From assembly GCA_032207245.1 (NCBI GenBank), contig CM063498.1, positions 91,332,848 through 91,396,847 of the forward strand: 64,000 nt of DNA, written 5' to 3'. The notes beneath the pieces are model-generated. The model had not been told where the DNA came from, did not search any database, and saw only the letters and a program-made list of their open reading frames with translations. Both the position numbers and the translations under genes were made by a program. Numbering within the stretch: position 1 is the first letter of the stretch; each line of letters opens with the position of its first letter. The stretch comes from Pardosa pseudoannulata. Lineage: Eukaryota; Arthropoda; Arachnida; Araneae; Lycosidae. This document shows, one piece after another, positions 26,138-38,400 of this stretch.

Positions 26138-27289
26138 GAACTAGACTTTGATAAAAATATCAAATAAAAATTATATTTTAATACTTAAAAATTATATTAT
26201 CTTAAACACATTTAAATTTCCATCGATTGGTAGGATACAAGTTAAATTCATTTTTTCTCGTTTCTTAATGTCTTTTTAATCAACTATCACTAGTACTCAT
26301 ATTAACAATTTCTTCAGTAATTTTGGTAGAACTAACGAATGCAATAATTTTCTTTCTATATTTTAATGTTTAATATTTTAATACAAAGAAATTTTTTAAT
26401 ATGTTAATATAGACAAACTTAAGAGGATAAAGATTTTTTAAAACATTCCATACTAAACAATATTATTAGCAGTACACAAATAATGCTAGGAAATATATAA
26501 GTAAAATCTGCAAAAAAGAATTTTTCGACTAAAATAAATAGAAATCTTTTTCTTTAAATTTAAATCTTTCAACAATATTGAAACGTTGAAAATCCTAGTA
26601 CATTGTATATTGATTAATTACTGTAACATTTTTACTGTATGTGTAGCTTTTATAAAATTTCTTTGAAGTCGCATATTATTTTACAAATATTATTTTAAAT
26701 ATTTTTACAATGTAATAACGATTTGTTTCATTGTTTATTGGAACTAAAAAATATTTTTTTATAAACCCAGTTTAATAACAAACTCAGCAAAAAATCCTAT
26801 TTTTAAATTTAGTTGAAATTTAGATATAATGCACTTGGATTTCCAGCTAAATATAATTTGATATGGACACCACATGGTATGCTTGTACTCATAATAATAT
26901 ATACATTTTTTTATTTTGATTGTATAATCCATCATCATCATCATTTACACGTTCACTTCAAAGTTCAAAGTTAGTACTGTGCTGCTTAAATACAGTTCAA
27001 GTTTGACCATTTATTAGCTATCTCAGTTTAAAAATATGTCATATTAAAATTCTTTATTGTATAGATGATTTAAAGTTCTACTTTCGGGTAAAAATATAAC
27101 TTCTAATAAATAACTTCAAATTGAATGATAATACCAAATAAGCATTCGACGGTGTAAGTTTAACTAAAGTATATTATAACAATAAAATAATAATTTTACT
27201 TAGAATTATAAAGAAGCATTAGCCATAACAAAGTGTTAACGATGTCTTTCAAGCAACAATAAATGATTCATATATTGGTCACCGATTGT
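26138..27289. other. Unassigned AT-rich DNA
   Basis: No coding signal or recognisable element. A short CATCAT run lies at 26933-26944. Confidence 0.55.
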
Positions 27290-27660
27290 CACTATCTCTT
27301 CTGGTTGTAAGTTTCCACAAAAGAGTGCAGATTACAAGGAAGGTCCCATTTAGATATTAAAACAGGTATATATAATTTTGAAATATTCTACGGCTAGCCG
27401 TTTTTGAGCTATGCTCATGCAGCATTAATATACATTATATTGAAATTTTTTGTTATGTAGAGTTCACATTGCATAAAGAGAGGAAGAGCCCAACTAGATA
27501 TTATAATAGTCTAAAATAACAGGATTTGACCATCTACGGCTGACAGTCAAACACCATAAAATAATTTTCTTGTTGTAATAAAGTTTTTTTTATATAGTTC
27601 AGAATGTATCCTTAAGAGGAGATGCACAGCCAGATGTAACAAACCTTTATATATATACGT
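27290..27660. repeat. Diverged ~130-bp repeats
   Basis: Three weakly similar units. Each has a stretch like GTAGAGTTCACATTGCATAA followed about 15 bp later by CCCAACTAGATATTATAA (27355, 27490 and 27620 vicinity). A related stretch lies at about 48600-48700 (GAGTGTAAATTGCAATAAAA with CAACTAGATATTAT). It is an old, decayed tandem family. Confidence 0.55.
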
Positions 27661-28190
27661 AATAGAGACAATGAAAATGAATTTTTACAGATTTCTTTAG
27701 TGTGAGACGAACTAGTAGAAATTTAAGATATTTACTATATTGTTGGACTACTTGTGTTTTCTTATACTGATTTTCAAAAAGTTTGACCCAGGACGCAACG
27801 GAAAAAATCATAATTTAATAAGCATGCCAAAAATTAAAAAAATTTTGAGAATCGAACTTTATGAAATACTATGTTATTCATAAAACTAAGCTTGAATCAT
27901 TAAATGATAGGCAAACTAAAAAGAGTTAAACGTGTTTACGCAATTTGATATACAGACAGTCGGCTATCGAATGTTATTTTTGTTCTATCTTATTCTAATT
28001 ACTAATAAGATAATTTTATATCTTCGTATAGTATTACTTAATCTCATATCAATTGCGTATTATCGTGGTCATAATCTACTTTGTTCTTATACAATTTCTT
28101 TTATTGCATAAGTAAATGCATGCATCTATAAGATTGATTTCTATTTTTGTCTATATTGAAAGAGAAATGCTTCGAAAGGTAAGGTAAAAT
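27661..28190. other. Unassigned AT-rich DNA
   Basis: Nothing recognised. Confidence 0.5.
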
Positions 28191-28313
<123 letters not shown>

Positions 28314-28319
28314 GCATAC

Positions 28320-29330
28320 ATATATCAAAATATATCGTAATATATCGAAATTATTTAACTTTAATATTTCCTTAAAAACCTCCTCCTCTTCTAATTCCTT
28401 AAAATCTTTTTCCCATCTTCTAAGTGTCTTAATCAAAGGAATGTCTTCGACTTAAAATTTTTTTCGATACATTTCCCAAAGTTTCCTGTCTTATAGATGT
28501 AAATTTTCTGTCTATTCAACACGTTTTCCAGATGTCGCCGGTAAATGGCTCCGCGTTAATTCGCTGAGTAAGTTTCTTGGCTCTTGGGAAAATTCTTCTG
28601 TATTCAATTTTTGCAATTAGAAAATCACTTGTACTCTTAAAAACACTTTGAGTGTAATCTGGTGATAAGAGATCTTAAACTGACAAGAGATTATGTATCT
28701 TAGTTTTTAAAATGTTGAGCTTTATTCTTTTCTCCTACAATGAGCATAAATAGCACTATTACATAAAACGTAAACAGACTGAAATCTGTAAGAATATAAT
28801 CTATGATTCAAATAGATTCATTCTGATAAAAATTAAGTTGTGAAACAACATTTCATGCAAGTTTTCCCATTGCACTATACATTAGTTATTATAGCTAGAC
28901 TTTTTACCATATATAAAAAAAGTGTATTGAAAAGGATTATTTCAAATTATCCCATATTAAAGCAATTAGTTTTGTTATGTAATGGTATTAAGCCTCTGAA
29001 AAAATACGCCAAACTTTAAAAACTTATACCCAATCTATAAAAAACACTTTAACAGACATTGTCTATCATTTATTAAATGTCAAAATATTTGTCGAAAACT
29101 GAGAAAAACGGAATGCATTTGCAACATGAAGTCACTAATAAAACACAAAAACTTAAAACTAGAAATATGTTTTAATTTTTAAAAAGGATGCACGGTAAAA
29201 AAGGTTTCACTGAAGCAAAATAATCACATAAATTGAAAAATTTATTTTCATTTTGAAGTATATGACTAGTTTGAATTTTTCAGGACAAAATGCATTATAT
29301 ATTATTTATTGAATTCGGTTATTTTAAATA
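28320..29330. other. Unassigned AT-rich DNA
   Basis: No gene or recognisable repeat. The segment at 28500-28570 has slightly higher GC but no frame of note. Confidence 0.5.
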
Positions 29331-29332
29331 TC

Positions 29333-29725
29333 CTTTCTTTACTTATTATTATTAATATTATAGCATTATTATTTTAATATTACGATTATGACTACGATTA
29401 CGATTATGAAAGTTGTTTCTATCATAATCATTATCATTACGTTGATTTAAGCTATTATTATTATTATTACTAGATTTCAAGATGTATTTGAAGAGGATTT
29501 ACACGCTTACTATAAAATAAGTTATTATTATTTTGATATATTATTATTACCATGATATTACAATATTATTATTTAGCAATGATTATTATTACTATATAGT
29601 TGCTATTTTATTATTATTAATATTATTATTATTTACTATTACTATAATATTACTATTGCTATTATATAAATATTATTATTATTATCTTTATTGCATTTAT
29701 TATTATTATTATAATATTACAGGAA
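29333..29725. repeat. (ATT)n-rich low-complexity tract
   Basis: Trinucleotide ATT/TTA repeats with ATTACG and other interruptions, in two dense clusters (29345-29490 and 29520-29725). Reading frames rich in Tyr/Leu/Ile here are compositional. Confidence 0.85.
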
Positions 29726-29739
29726 ACATTTGAATAAGA

Positions 29740-30120
29740 AATATGTTTTCTATAACGTCAGTTGTCATTTCCCAGAAGATTGTGATATAAATGAGCTTTC
29801 ATGTAGAATTATTGACTCCCCTTCATGTCAACGGTTAACGGGGCGTGTAAGGCAATGTCTTGCGAGTGACAACCAAGGATAAACAGTGTCCTGTCTGAGA
29901 AGGCATCTTTGCGTAAGTGGATGTTAGCAGAAGCAAGCTGAATACACGTTGCTGTTTTTTTTTTCGAATTTTCACCGTGTGCTGTCAACTCAGATTATTG
30001 TCTATGAGTCAGAAATAACCTCGAAACCTCCATTTCTCAGACGAGGAAATTTGTTTTAGTTTTTTTTTATATCGATTACTGAATAAAACGTATGTAACTT
30101 TTTTTTTAAAAAAAGACAAC
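29740..30120. other. Unassigned, moderately higher GC
   Basis: Sequence between two simple tracts with no recognisable frame, SINE boxes or terminal repeats. Confidence 0.45.
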
Positions 30121-30154
30121 AATTGCTGTTTGCTTACATTATGGAGTTACTGGT

Positions 30155-30390
30155 TCAAATGTTATTGATGTATGTTATTAATGTAAATTGATGTATGTAT
30201 TGTAATGTAATGGTTGTATGTTATTTTGTAATATTAATATTGTAATATTGTAATATTGTAATTGTAATACTGTAATATTGTAATTGTAATATTAATATTT
30301 TTGTAATATTGTAATGTTATATTAATGTAAAATGATGTATGTAATGTAATTGATGTATGTTATTTATGTAAATGTTATTAATGTATATGA
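30155..30390. repeat. GTAATATT/ATGTATG-type imperfect simple repeat
   Basis: Many short units such as TGTAATATTG, TTAATGTAAA and ATGTATGTTA in irregular order: a cryptically simple region. Confidence 0.8.
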
Positions 30391-30589
30391 CATTGTTTCA
30401 TGCTTTAAATTTTAAAGAAGTAAGATAATTCCTATCACGCGAAATGCTTTGATTTTGAAATAATGCTTTGTGCAAAAATAAATATCATAGAACTGTATCA
30501 ATACTTGGGTAAGGAATAGTATTTTTATCAATTAATAATGTTTTTTCCCCAATGCAGCAGGCGATACAGACATTATCCTAACGCCTTAA

Positions 30590-31135
30590 CCCTTTAGAGG
30601 ACAGTGGTTTCACAGCGAAACCTCTTGTTAAACATTTTTTCTCTAATTTTTGGAGAAATATGAATGGTTTTATTCTATTTTTTTTGTGTTTTATGACATT
30701 TAAAACTTACAATAGATGATAGTACTGCATTTAATTTATTTTTTGTGTTTTCTGAATTTAATCTATTTTTCTTTTTGTATTTATACTTGTTATGCCTGGA
30801 AAGTTAGTAATTAGATTTTTTTTGCTTATGACCTCAGACAAAAATATCTATTCAAAAAACACTCATAAACTGTTAAAGTATTTATTTATTATAATTTTTT
30901 ACGAACACTTTTTTATGGTTCTTCCAATATAATTAAAATTTTAAAAAGTATTGTGTTCTCGCTGTACTAGGGGATAGGTTTGTTAGTTAACCCCCTCAAT
31001 ACCTCCTATGGTATCCTCTAAGGCAAACACTTCTATAAACTGAAAAAAAAATTTGCATTTATAAGGTTAATAGATAATCTTTATAAAGCAATTTCCTTAA
31101 ATTCCAAAGAATTTATGTAAGTGACCTCTAAAGGG
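30590..31135. mobile_element. 546-bp TTAA-flanked MITE, copy 2
   Basis: TTAA occurs at 30586-30589 and 31136-31139. The ends are CCCTTTAGAGGACAGTGG and, reversed from the right, CCCTTTAGAGGTCACTTAC: a near-perfect inverted repeat. The empty site is GCCTTAACAAAG in SINE B1 (11811-11820). It is homologous over its length to 22267-22802. Non-coding. Confidence 0.92.
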
Positions 31136-31279
31136 TTAACAAGGCTGCGAACCTGTTTCTCATTTAGCACTAGCCGAAGAACATGCGTAGCTTAAGGTAT
31201 GCTACGAACGAGAGTGACATTAACCCCTAGATCTTAGTAATTTAAAAGCACTGATCATATAGAAGATCCTAGGCTTGAT

Positions 31280-31475
31280 AAGCATTGATGTTGAAAATCT
31301 TTCAATATAAAATTCAAATACTCAATGCTATTTATAATTGAATACCGTCTAAAGTCTTGAAAATTTTTAGAAATATAAAAACTCGTTCCAAGCGTATATC
31401 TAGATTGACATTTTCATAACTAAAAAGTATTTTATAATTTTGGTCACTTTCTCTCATTTCGAAGGTTTCTTGTCC
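31280..31475 (+). repeat. Single displaced monomer of the ~215-bp array, inside a SINE
   Basis: The sequence from AGCATTGATGTTGAAAATC to CATTTCGAAGGTTTCTTGTC matches the monomers at 15.9-17.9 kb in order and orientation, but lacks the ~20-25-bp link between the CTTGTTCCC block and the next AGTAGCATTGCTG block. It interrupts SINE B2 where the intact SINE reads GTTTGACATGCCACCCCCAG, and a few SINE bases at the junction are missing or altered (a run of C is expanded). Confidence 0.85.
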
Positions 31476-31783
31476 CCCCCACAGAGGTTTCGTTTAAGAA
31501 CTTGGAGGACTTTATGACCAAAAACATAATTTACTTGCCTCAATCACCATTAGCGAACACGGCGGATCTTAAGCCAGCTCTATCCCCGAACCCACAACCT
31601 TTCAGTAACGAGATCGCTGCCTTTGCAGACTGAGCTACCTCTGCTCTACAATTAATAATATTTAAATCAATAATATTTTTCCAATTTTTGCTATCTATTA
31701 TTGTTATATTTTATTTCCAATTACTGTTCAGTTAATTCATAGACCAAAACAAAATCTTACTTAAAGATACAAATTATTGATAT

Positions 31784-32124
31784 TGTTACGAAGATTCGAA
31801 TGAACACACCGTTTGGCTTAACAGGCGAATTTATTGAAGCAAAGTAGCAACTCGCAACTTTAGAAGATCGAGAAGTTGCTTACAACTAGTGGGTATCGGC
31901 TTTTATACCCGAACAGAATTTTCAAGAAATAACTAACTTACATACTGAAGAAAGATCTGGAATGTTCGAGAACATAAGGCAACAATAAATAACATTTTTA
32001 AATTAAAAATCCATACTTTGGATCAACCGCCATGGCGAGCATCGAACCCACAAACTTTGAGTCTGGATCTCGTGCTTTGACCATACGGCCACTGAGCTCG
32101 TTGGCGAAGGGTCTTTATGCGGCA
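31784..32124 (-). mobile_element. LTR-like element with internal tRNA-like segment, copy 2
   Basis: Homologous to 558-896 in inverted orientation. On the - strand it begins TGCCGCATAAAG. The tRNA-like part follows (A-box-like TGGCCGTATGG, B-box-like GGGTTCGATGC), then TATAAAAGCC near 31905, AATAAATTCGCC near 31830, and the end ...CTTCGTAACA. TG and CA ends, TATA and AATAAA in that order fit an LTR. The flanking 5-mers (GATAT left, TTTTA right) do not match, so no target duplication supports a clean solo LTR. The B box is better preserved here than in copy 1. Whether RNA polymerase III could use these boxes is unknown. Confidence 0.65.
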
Positions 32125-32460
32125 TTTTACACAATTTTTTATTTTATCATTGTACATTCTATATTAATTTTGTAATTTATGAATTTATAAGTGAAATAAT
32201 GAATGTCATATTTTAAACTTGCAGTAAAAAAGTAAAATAAAATGTAAAATAATTTTATCAACAGAAATATAATAACAGTTTTTTAATATGAATTTTATTC
32301 CTCATCCAAAATTAATATTACCTCTGGAAGACGCAATGTTTTATAAATTTATAGCAATCTCTTATTACTTACTTTAGCATTTTATCACAATAAAAAGTAC
32401 GTTAAAAGGAACCCTAATTTTGTTTTCTTGCCTGTAACAGAAACTTCTTTTTTTGCTATT
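32125..32460. other. Unassigned AT-rich DNA
   Basis: Nothing recognised between the LTR-like element and the next SINE. Confidence 0.5.
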
Positions 32461-32474
32461 AGAATGCATGGATT

Positions 32475-32649
32475 GGTTTGGTTTGGAGTGCTACGGTCTA
32501 CTTTTTGCAACACGAGGACTAATGAGACCGGGACCTACAGTTTAATGCCGATTCCGAACGGCTACGAACATCCATGCCTCAGTGGGATACGAACCCACGA
32601 ATTCCGGTTCCGAAGGCCAGCACCCTAACCAATCGGCCATCGTTCGGCT
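32475..32649 (-). mobile_element. SINE family A, copy (reverse)
   Basis: A 14-bp target duplication with two mismatches: AGAATGCATGGATT (32461-32474) and AGAGTGTATGGATT (32650-32663). On the - strand it starts AGCCGAACGATGGCC, with B-box-like GGGTTCGTATC, the shared body and the CCAAACC tail. The 66-codon frame overlapping it on the + strand is an antisense artefact. Confidence 0.9.
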
Positions 32650-32663
32650 AGAGTGTATGGATT

Positions 32664-33165
32664 AGATTACTTACTAAATCATATATCTTTCTAATTTTGT
32701 TATGTAATTTTGCTAATTTTTAACAAAAATAAGTTTAAAAAATAAAAATGAAGTGGTTGGATCTTTATATGCATATTCATGATCGACTGTGTATATTTAA
32801 TATTTATATATTTTCTGCCAAGCTAAACTAAATGATGGGAACATAAGTACTTCCTAACAGAACCGCAACTTAGTAAAATGGCACATCTCTAATAAAGGAG
32901 ACTTCAACCAAGCATAACAAGCCAGGTGGGTGGAGTTCAAGCCAACCTCACACTTGTAACGTTGGTCTTTACCTAAAGATGCCATAAATAACGCATTTAT
33001 AAACAACCGTGTAAACAAATGTTTAGTAATCAGTTGTTGTTGTCAATTTTATGTATAAGAAATCTGTATTGTACACAATTTATTTTCCAATATATGCAAA
33101 TTGTAAATATAAAATATGTCTAGTATTCAGTATTTATTGTTTTATTTGCATTAAAACTTATATTA
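32664..33165. other. Unassigned AT-rich DNA
   Basis: No supportable gene or repeat. Confidence 0.5.
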
Positions 33166-33169
33166 TTAT

Positions 33170-34900
33170 GTTATATTATGTTTTCAAATATGTAAATAGC
33201 CAAGGTCAAATAAACATTGCAAGTACTTATTATTAGTACCCTAACTATTTTACATTTTCATTATAACCAGTTTTTAGCGTAATCCCATTGTTTAGTTTTA
33301 AGTCTTTATTAGTAGTATGATGTTTTTAATCTTGTAATAGGTTTTAGTTTTATAATATGTTCTCTTTCAACAGGTACTTTTTCATGTACTCAGGGGCAAG
33401 GTTCTATCGGAGTCTCCCCAACACAGTATCGAAATCTCTAAATTCTGTTGGACATTTTTTTTGTTTCTAATGGCAAGGCAGGTTACAATTATAAAAATAA
33501 CAATTGTGGAACAACTGTACAAGTTACAAAATTAACATTGACCGAAGTCATTGCCTCAGTTGTCCTCTGGCTCTCCAATACAGGGTAGTCTCGGAGTCGG
33601 AAGAACCGCGAAGTGCCCTGCATCGACGCTGATGACCTCTATTAAAGGTTCTCCAAGGTCACATAAAGAACAAAGAGGGGAGTCAAAAATGCCAATTCTA
33701 TGTAGATGTTCATTTAGGCAGTCACGTCCTGTCCCTATCCGGAACAACGCCACTGCCTCACGTCAAGGACGATCGGGAATGTTGGCTAGGTCTTCGGCAC
33801 TCCAGGTCTTCAGTTTAATACGATCTTCCATTTGGGATTCGAATTTCATATTCAAAGCTTGTTTCCAAAAGAGCTTTTTTGAGTGAAAAGACAGTCCAGA
33901 AGCATTTGTTAGCTGTGCCTTTGTTGCACCTGTACGTGCGAGAAGATCAACCTGATCATTCCCATAAATGTCGCAATGGCTGGGGATCCATTATAACTTG
34001 ATATATTTGTCTTTTCGACTAATACAACGCATCAATTCTCGGCATAAAAGGTCAAAAACGGTTTCGTCTGTGGGATTTTCTGTTTCTTTCAAGAACAGGG
34101 AGTACTGGAACTGAGCTCCTTCTTTTAAACCCAATACTCTATTCCGGTTTAGGAAATTTAGAATTTCATTAGTCATCGCGTGGTTTCTTAGGGTATGTAT
34201 TGTCTAAAGTATAAAAATTCAAGCTAGTTAAGCTATTATTTAAGCCTTGCAGCTGAACTAGGTAGACAGGACTTGCACTAAACGTCCTACACCTAAATTT
34301 ATAGATAGGCAGTAAGCCACGGCTTTTACAAACAAAAATATCTGAGTAGAAATAGAATGTAAGAGAAGCTATCGTAGACTATCTACTCTACAAATAAAAT
34401 TATACAAGTTAGTTAAATACGTTAGTTAAACTAATATAAGTTAGTTAAAACTAATAAAATTAATTATTTAGTATAAATACACCTGTTATCCTTTATATTT
34501 TGTCTTCTATATCAGCAGTCGCTAATGATCGAAAACTGTTTGATGATTGTCCGTAGAAAAAAGTAGTAGATTATTTATTGTAAACTGAAACACAACTAAC
34601 AAAAAATTTCACTAATATTCAGATAAAAAAAATTAAAAGTAACAGTACTTATGGTGAATTATTCTTTTTATTATTCTTCTAATCTTAGGTACTATTTATT
34701 AGCGAAATAAATGGTACTTAAGATCGGATTCGATTGGACCTATCTTACTTTCAACTGAAGTAACAAAGTTATAGTTCAGTCATCTTTGTTACGATGTCAC
34801 CTTTCGCTTTCTATAAAAATATGAACACTCATAACTGAGTGAGAAAGCACTGAAAATTTTAATTAAAATTTCAACAACATATTTGTACCAAAAATTTTCA
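33170..34900. repeat. Composite dispersed repeat, copy A (contains LINE 3' end)
   Basis: Homologous in the same orientation to 44870-45955. Shared landmarks are ATGTAAATAGCCAAGGTCAA, GGTCAAAAACGGTTTCGTCT, GACAGGACTTG.AC.AAACG, ACACCTGTTATCCTTTATAT and ATAACTGAGTGAGAAAGCAC. Copy A retains about 600 bp of LINE coding sequence (about 33455-34045) that copy B lacks. The part from about 34210 to 34900 is not recognisable as LINE coding DNA but is shared by both copies, so the composite spread or was duplicated as a unit. Confidence 0.85.
33553..34205 (-). pseudogene. Non-LTR retrotransposon (Jockey/R1-like) RNase H and C-terminal region
   Basis: One - strand frame, broken by two in-frame stops (33991-33993 and 33763-33765), reads MTNEILNFLNRNRVLG..., then WIPSHCDIYGNDQVDLLART, a classic RNase H end (WIPSH..I.GNE.AD.LA), then RIGTGRDCLNEHLHRIG and SPLCSLCD, ending at TGA 33553-33555. 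The TGH/D.L..HLHRIG...P.C..C motif marks the C-terminus of ORF2 in Jockey-, R1- and CR1-type LINEs (family knowledge). The reverse transcriptase and endonuclease parts are absent, as expected for a 5'-truncated copy. The final 40 residues after SLCD do not show the usual His-Cys follow-up, so a frameshift there is likely. Confidence 0.85.
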
Positions 34901-35131
34901 TCTGACACAGCAATTAAAACTCGATATCACTAGGCTTGAAATAAACGCAGCTCTCTGTCTTGCAGTGAAGTCCTTAAAGCCAAAACTCTATATACGGATT
35001 GCATATAAGCCAGAAAATATATCCTACTAAGAATGTATAATGCATAACTAAAGTTTAAAAAAATTTAAGACACAACTTTCTTACTTTTCCTAAGTGCATT
35101 TTATATTAATAAAATAAATTTTTCTGATTAT

Positions 35132-35475
35132 CTTTATATATAAAATTTTTCTGTCCTTGTGTTTGTAATAAAACTCCTCCTAAACGACTGGACGGATTTT
35201 TATGAAATTTTGTGTATGTAAGTAAGTTGATTGGAGAATGGTTTAGATTCACAATCTGATCCGATAGAAAATGTTTCTTTATTGAAGATCAAGAATTGCG
35301 AGCTTATTGAAATTATTATAATGCTTCTTAAAACCCTTCACTGCCAACGTATCTGTGGCACAGTGGTCAGTGACGCAACGGCTTCAGAATGAGAAGTACA
35401 AAGATCGAATTGCCATACAGGCGATGTGGGAATTTTAATTTAGTCTAATTGCGTTTGTGATGACTGTACGAGTGG
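35132..35475 (+). mobile_element. Helitron-like 5'-end fragment plus tRNA-like segment, copy 1
   Basis: It starts with a TATATATAAAATTTTTCTGTC block and continues with AAACTCCTCCTAAACGACTG and GGATTTTTATGAAATTTTGT, a signature I associate with the 5' ends of arthropod Helitrons; this comes from recall, not a search. After AAACCCTTCACTGCCAACG a tRNA-like stretch follows (GGCACAGTGGTCAGTG, then AGATCGAATTGCC as a weak B box). The same two-part order occurs at 61556-61855, so it is a single repeat family. No Rep/helicase coding sequence is present. Confidence 0.6.
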
Positions 35476-35479
35476 TGAC

Positions 35480-38400
35480 AATACTTTTTTTATAAAATAA
35501 ATTTTCCCTTACTTTTCCATTAGAACGATCCATTTTATAATTTATTTAAAAACATTTTACAATTTTTGGATTTACAGAGCTGAAACAGGAAAACGTCTGT
35601 CAGATCGTCTAGTTATTCTATAAATACTATACTTTCTGCATTTTTAATTTTAAATTCTTATAATTGGTGGTTCGCCAAATAAAAATTATATATATAGTGG
35701 TCCTTGAAGTTCTAAAGTTTGCCGACCGCTGTTTTATATGACTTCCTGCATCTTTCTTATGTGCTAATTTTATACATTAAACTCTCATTTTAATAGAGAC
35801 CTCATTCCGTTGCACATTCATTTTAATGTACTTTTAATATTACATATAACATATATCTTTAGATAACTTTATGAAACACATTTAAGCAAATTTTATTTAT
35901 TTCTTTACAGACTATTAAATTGTTTTCTTGTTATTTAGAAATTTCAAAGTGTATGATTTATTGATCTGAAAACACTATTATATCGAATATTGTTGCACCA
36001 ATTACTTAAATAAGATGAGCGACATAAGTTTCTAGGAAAAGCTATATTTAGAAATAATTAATTACGAAAGAATATTTCACAAGCCAGGTAATAATTTTTG
36101 TAAAGAAGTTGTTAAAAATACAACGATATTTAAAACTTAGATTCACATTTTTTTTATCAGAACGTAATTTGTCTTCTCTTTTCATTTAAGCTGTGCGATG
36201 CTGATGTTTTCTTAAAATTTTTTCTCTTTTCATTTTAGCATATTATTATGAGCAATTTTTTTTTTAATATTTAATTTTTTTCTGAAATGAGTTAGAATTA
36301 CACATTTAAATCTATAAGTATTCGTTTGAAGTCTATGTATTGAAACCAAGACATGAGTCAAAGACTAACGTAATTAATACATATATGTTATGAGGTCTTA
36401 AATTTCTTCACTGAGAAATATGTCTAGTGTTTAGCAATCACTGAAAATTTTTGCTGAAATATATGCTTTCGAAATCCATTTATGACCATAATGAAAGTTG
36501 GTATTTCTCAGTTTAAACTTTTAGCATCCACAACAAGTACCATAAAAAAGGAACTACCTATTTTCATGTGCAGCATCATACATAATTCTTAAGGTATCCG
36601 TAAACGTTGAAAACGTCATTTTTTGCCAAAATATTAATTTTTTTATTTTTCAATTGAAAAATTTCAACTTTTAGGCTTCTAAATCTGTTTTTGTTTTGTC
36701 TCTACGGCATTTTAAAGAAAAGTTACAGCTGTTTAAACATCCGTGAAAGTTGTCGAACAAAACGGAAATAGCGACTTTGGAACCGGAAGTTGTGAATTGA
36801 AAGTCTTTTAAAGAACATTTTTTGGACAAAACTTTTTTAATTTTCATGACGATTAGTTTAAACATTTTTCTAGTATTTTTAATAATTAGCAACTTGGCAA
36901 TTAGAAAGTTTTGAAGCAAGAAAGTGTTGGGGAATTTTATTTTAAACATGTATTTTAATTTTTTAATAGTTAATGTTGCTTTCATAAACTTCAAATGCTT
37001 TTTTCTCAGAACGGTATTTTTAATAAAATGTCGAAACTTGAAATGTGATTTCCCAAAACGCTCTTAAAATATTTTGTTGAAAATTATTATGAATGCTTTT
37101 GATAGTATTTACTAGTGAATGACCTAAAAGCTTTAAATTTGGATAACTTTTAAGGATGTTATACTCATAGTTAGATATAAAGGATATGAAAATTCGTTAA
37201 AAATTCAATGTGTATGATTTTGAAGGACCAAAATTTTTTACCAAATGTAAATTAAGCAAAGATTTTAAGTAATTCACTAGTCCAGTGTATAAGAATTGTG
37301 TTTCTTCAAAAAATATTGAAATAATTTAATTTATTAAAAAAATTAGACATTTTGAAAAAACCTGATTTTTTTACTAAATTTTCTTCATTTATTAGAAATT
37401 TTATAAAAACTTCTCCAGGAATAAATTTTTTAAGTGCAATTCTCTATGATAATATAAAAAATAAATATAAAAATATAAAAACATGAACTAGTTTCTACGT
37501 TTAAAGAAAAAAGTTCTCCAAACGTAGACGGATATCTTAAACTGTAATGAAGATATAAATAGGTTTTTCCTAATAGAATTAAGAGCGGTGATCAAAAAGC
37601 AAGGTTGCAATGGTTCGTCTGTTATAGAGAAGTTAGTCATGTGTGGTAATTCTAATACATGCGGAGTGCAAATGTACAGAGTTTCAGCCATTTGCTAGTT
37701 GTAAGGTTAGCAAAAATTTGGAGTATTTTTAAAATCTGATCTTGCTAAGAAATCCACCCAGTTATTGGATTTCTGGGGACGAAACAACATGAAATTCATC
37801 GGCTGCTGATAGATGTTTACGGAGAATCTGTAATGTCTGGTTACTATGTCGCCGAATGGTGTAGGAAATCTTCATTTTTTAACATTTTCATACAAACCCA
37901 ATCTACTTTAATCTCTTTTGGTATTTTGGTTTCTAAGTCCATAATTATAAAAATTGTTCCAAAACTTATATTTTAATGTTATATTTGTATAGTTATGTTA
38001 TAGTTGTATATTTTAATGTAATATTACTGTTCTTTTTATTGCATTAAAGGTCACATTGGTATTATTGGTAGTAAAATAACAGATCATCTTGCTAAAATTT
38101 CAACATTTTTATTACAATAACATATAATTATCCATTTACTCAGTTTTGTTTGAAAATAACTTAAAATCTACCCTATAACAAATAGGGTAAAATATATAAA
38201 CAGAAAGTTAAAAGACATATATACATTTAATATTATTCTTACAGTGCATTTAAACTGTAAAATAAATAATAAAGTTTTAAATTTCAATTTGTCATATAAA
38301 TTTGTCAATTTTTTCAATAAAATTGGTTAATTATCTTCCCCAAATTGTACTGGTTGTTCTTTTGGCGACGTAATACATTTTCTTGTTGCTTCCTTCCCGT

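Larger units (their letters stand above)
30540..31648 (-). mobile_element. SINE family B, copy 2, carrying two insertions
   Basis: Perfect 11-bp target duplication CAATTAATAAT (30529-30539 and 31649-31659). Read on the - strand, the tRNA-like head is at 31570-31648 and the 3' end near 30545. Comparison with the uninterrupted copy at 11772-12134 shows two added segments: a TTAA-flanked MITE (30590-31135) and a monomer of the ~215-bp array (about 31280-31475). Without them the SINE is about 365 bp, the family length. Confidence 0.88.

Noticed and set aside
29533..29733. Membrane-protein-like frame rich in Leu/Ile/Tyr
   Set aside because: It is a translation of an ATT trinucleotide tract.
37488..37860. 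Possible LINE RNase H relic on the - strand
   Set aside because: A few residues resemble an RNase H tail, but the key WIPSH and GNE motifs are missing in all frames.
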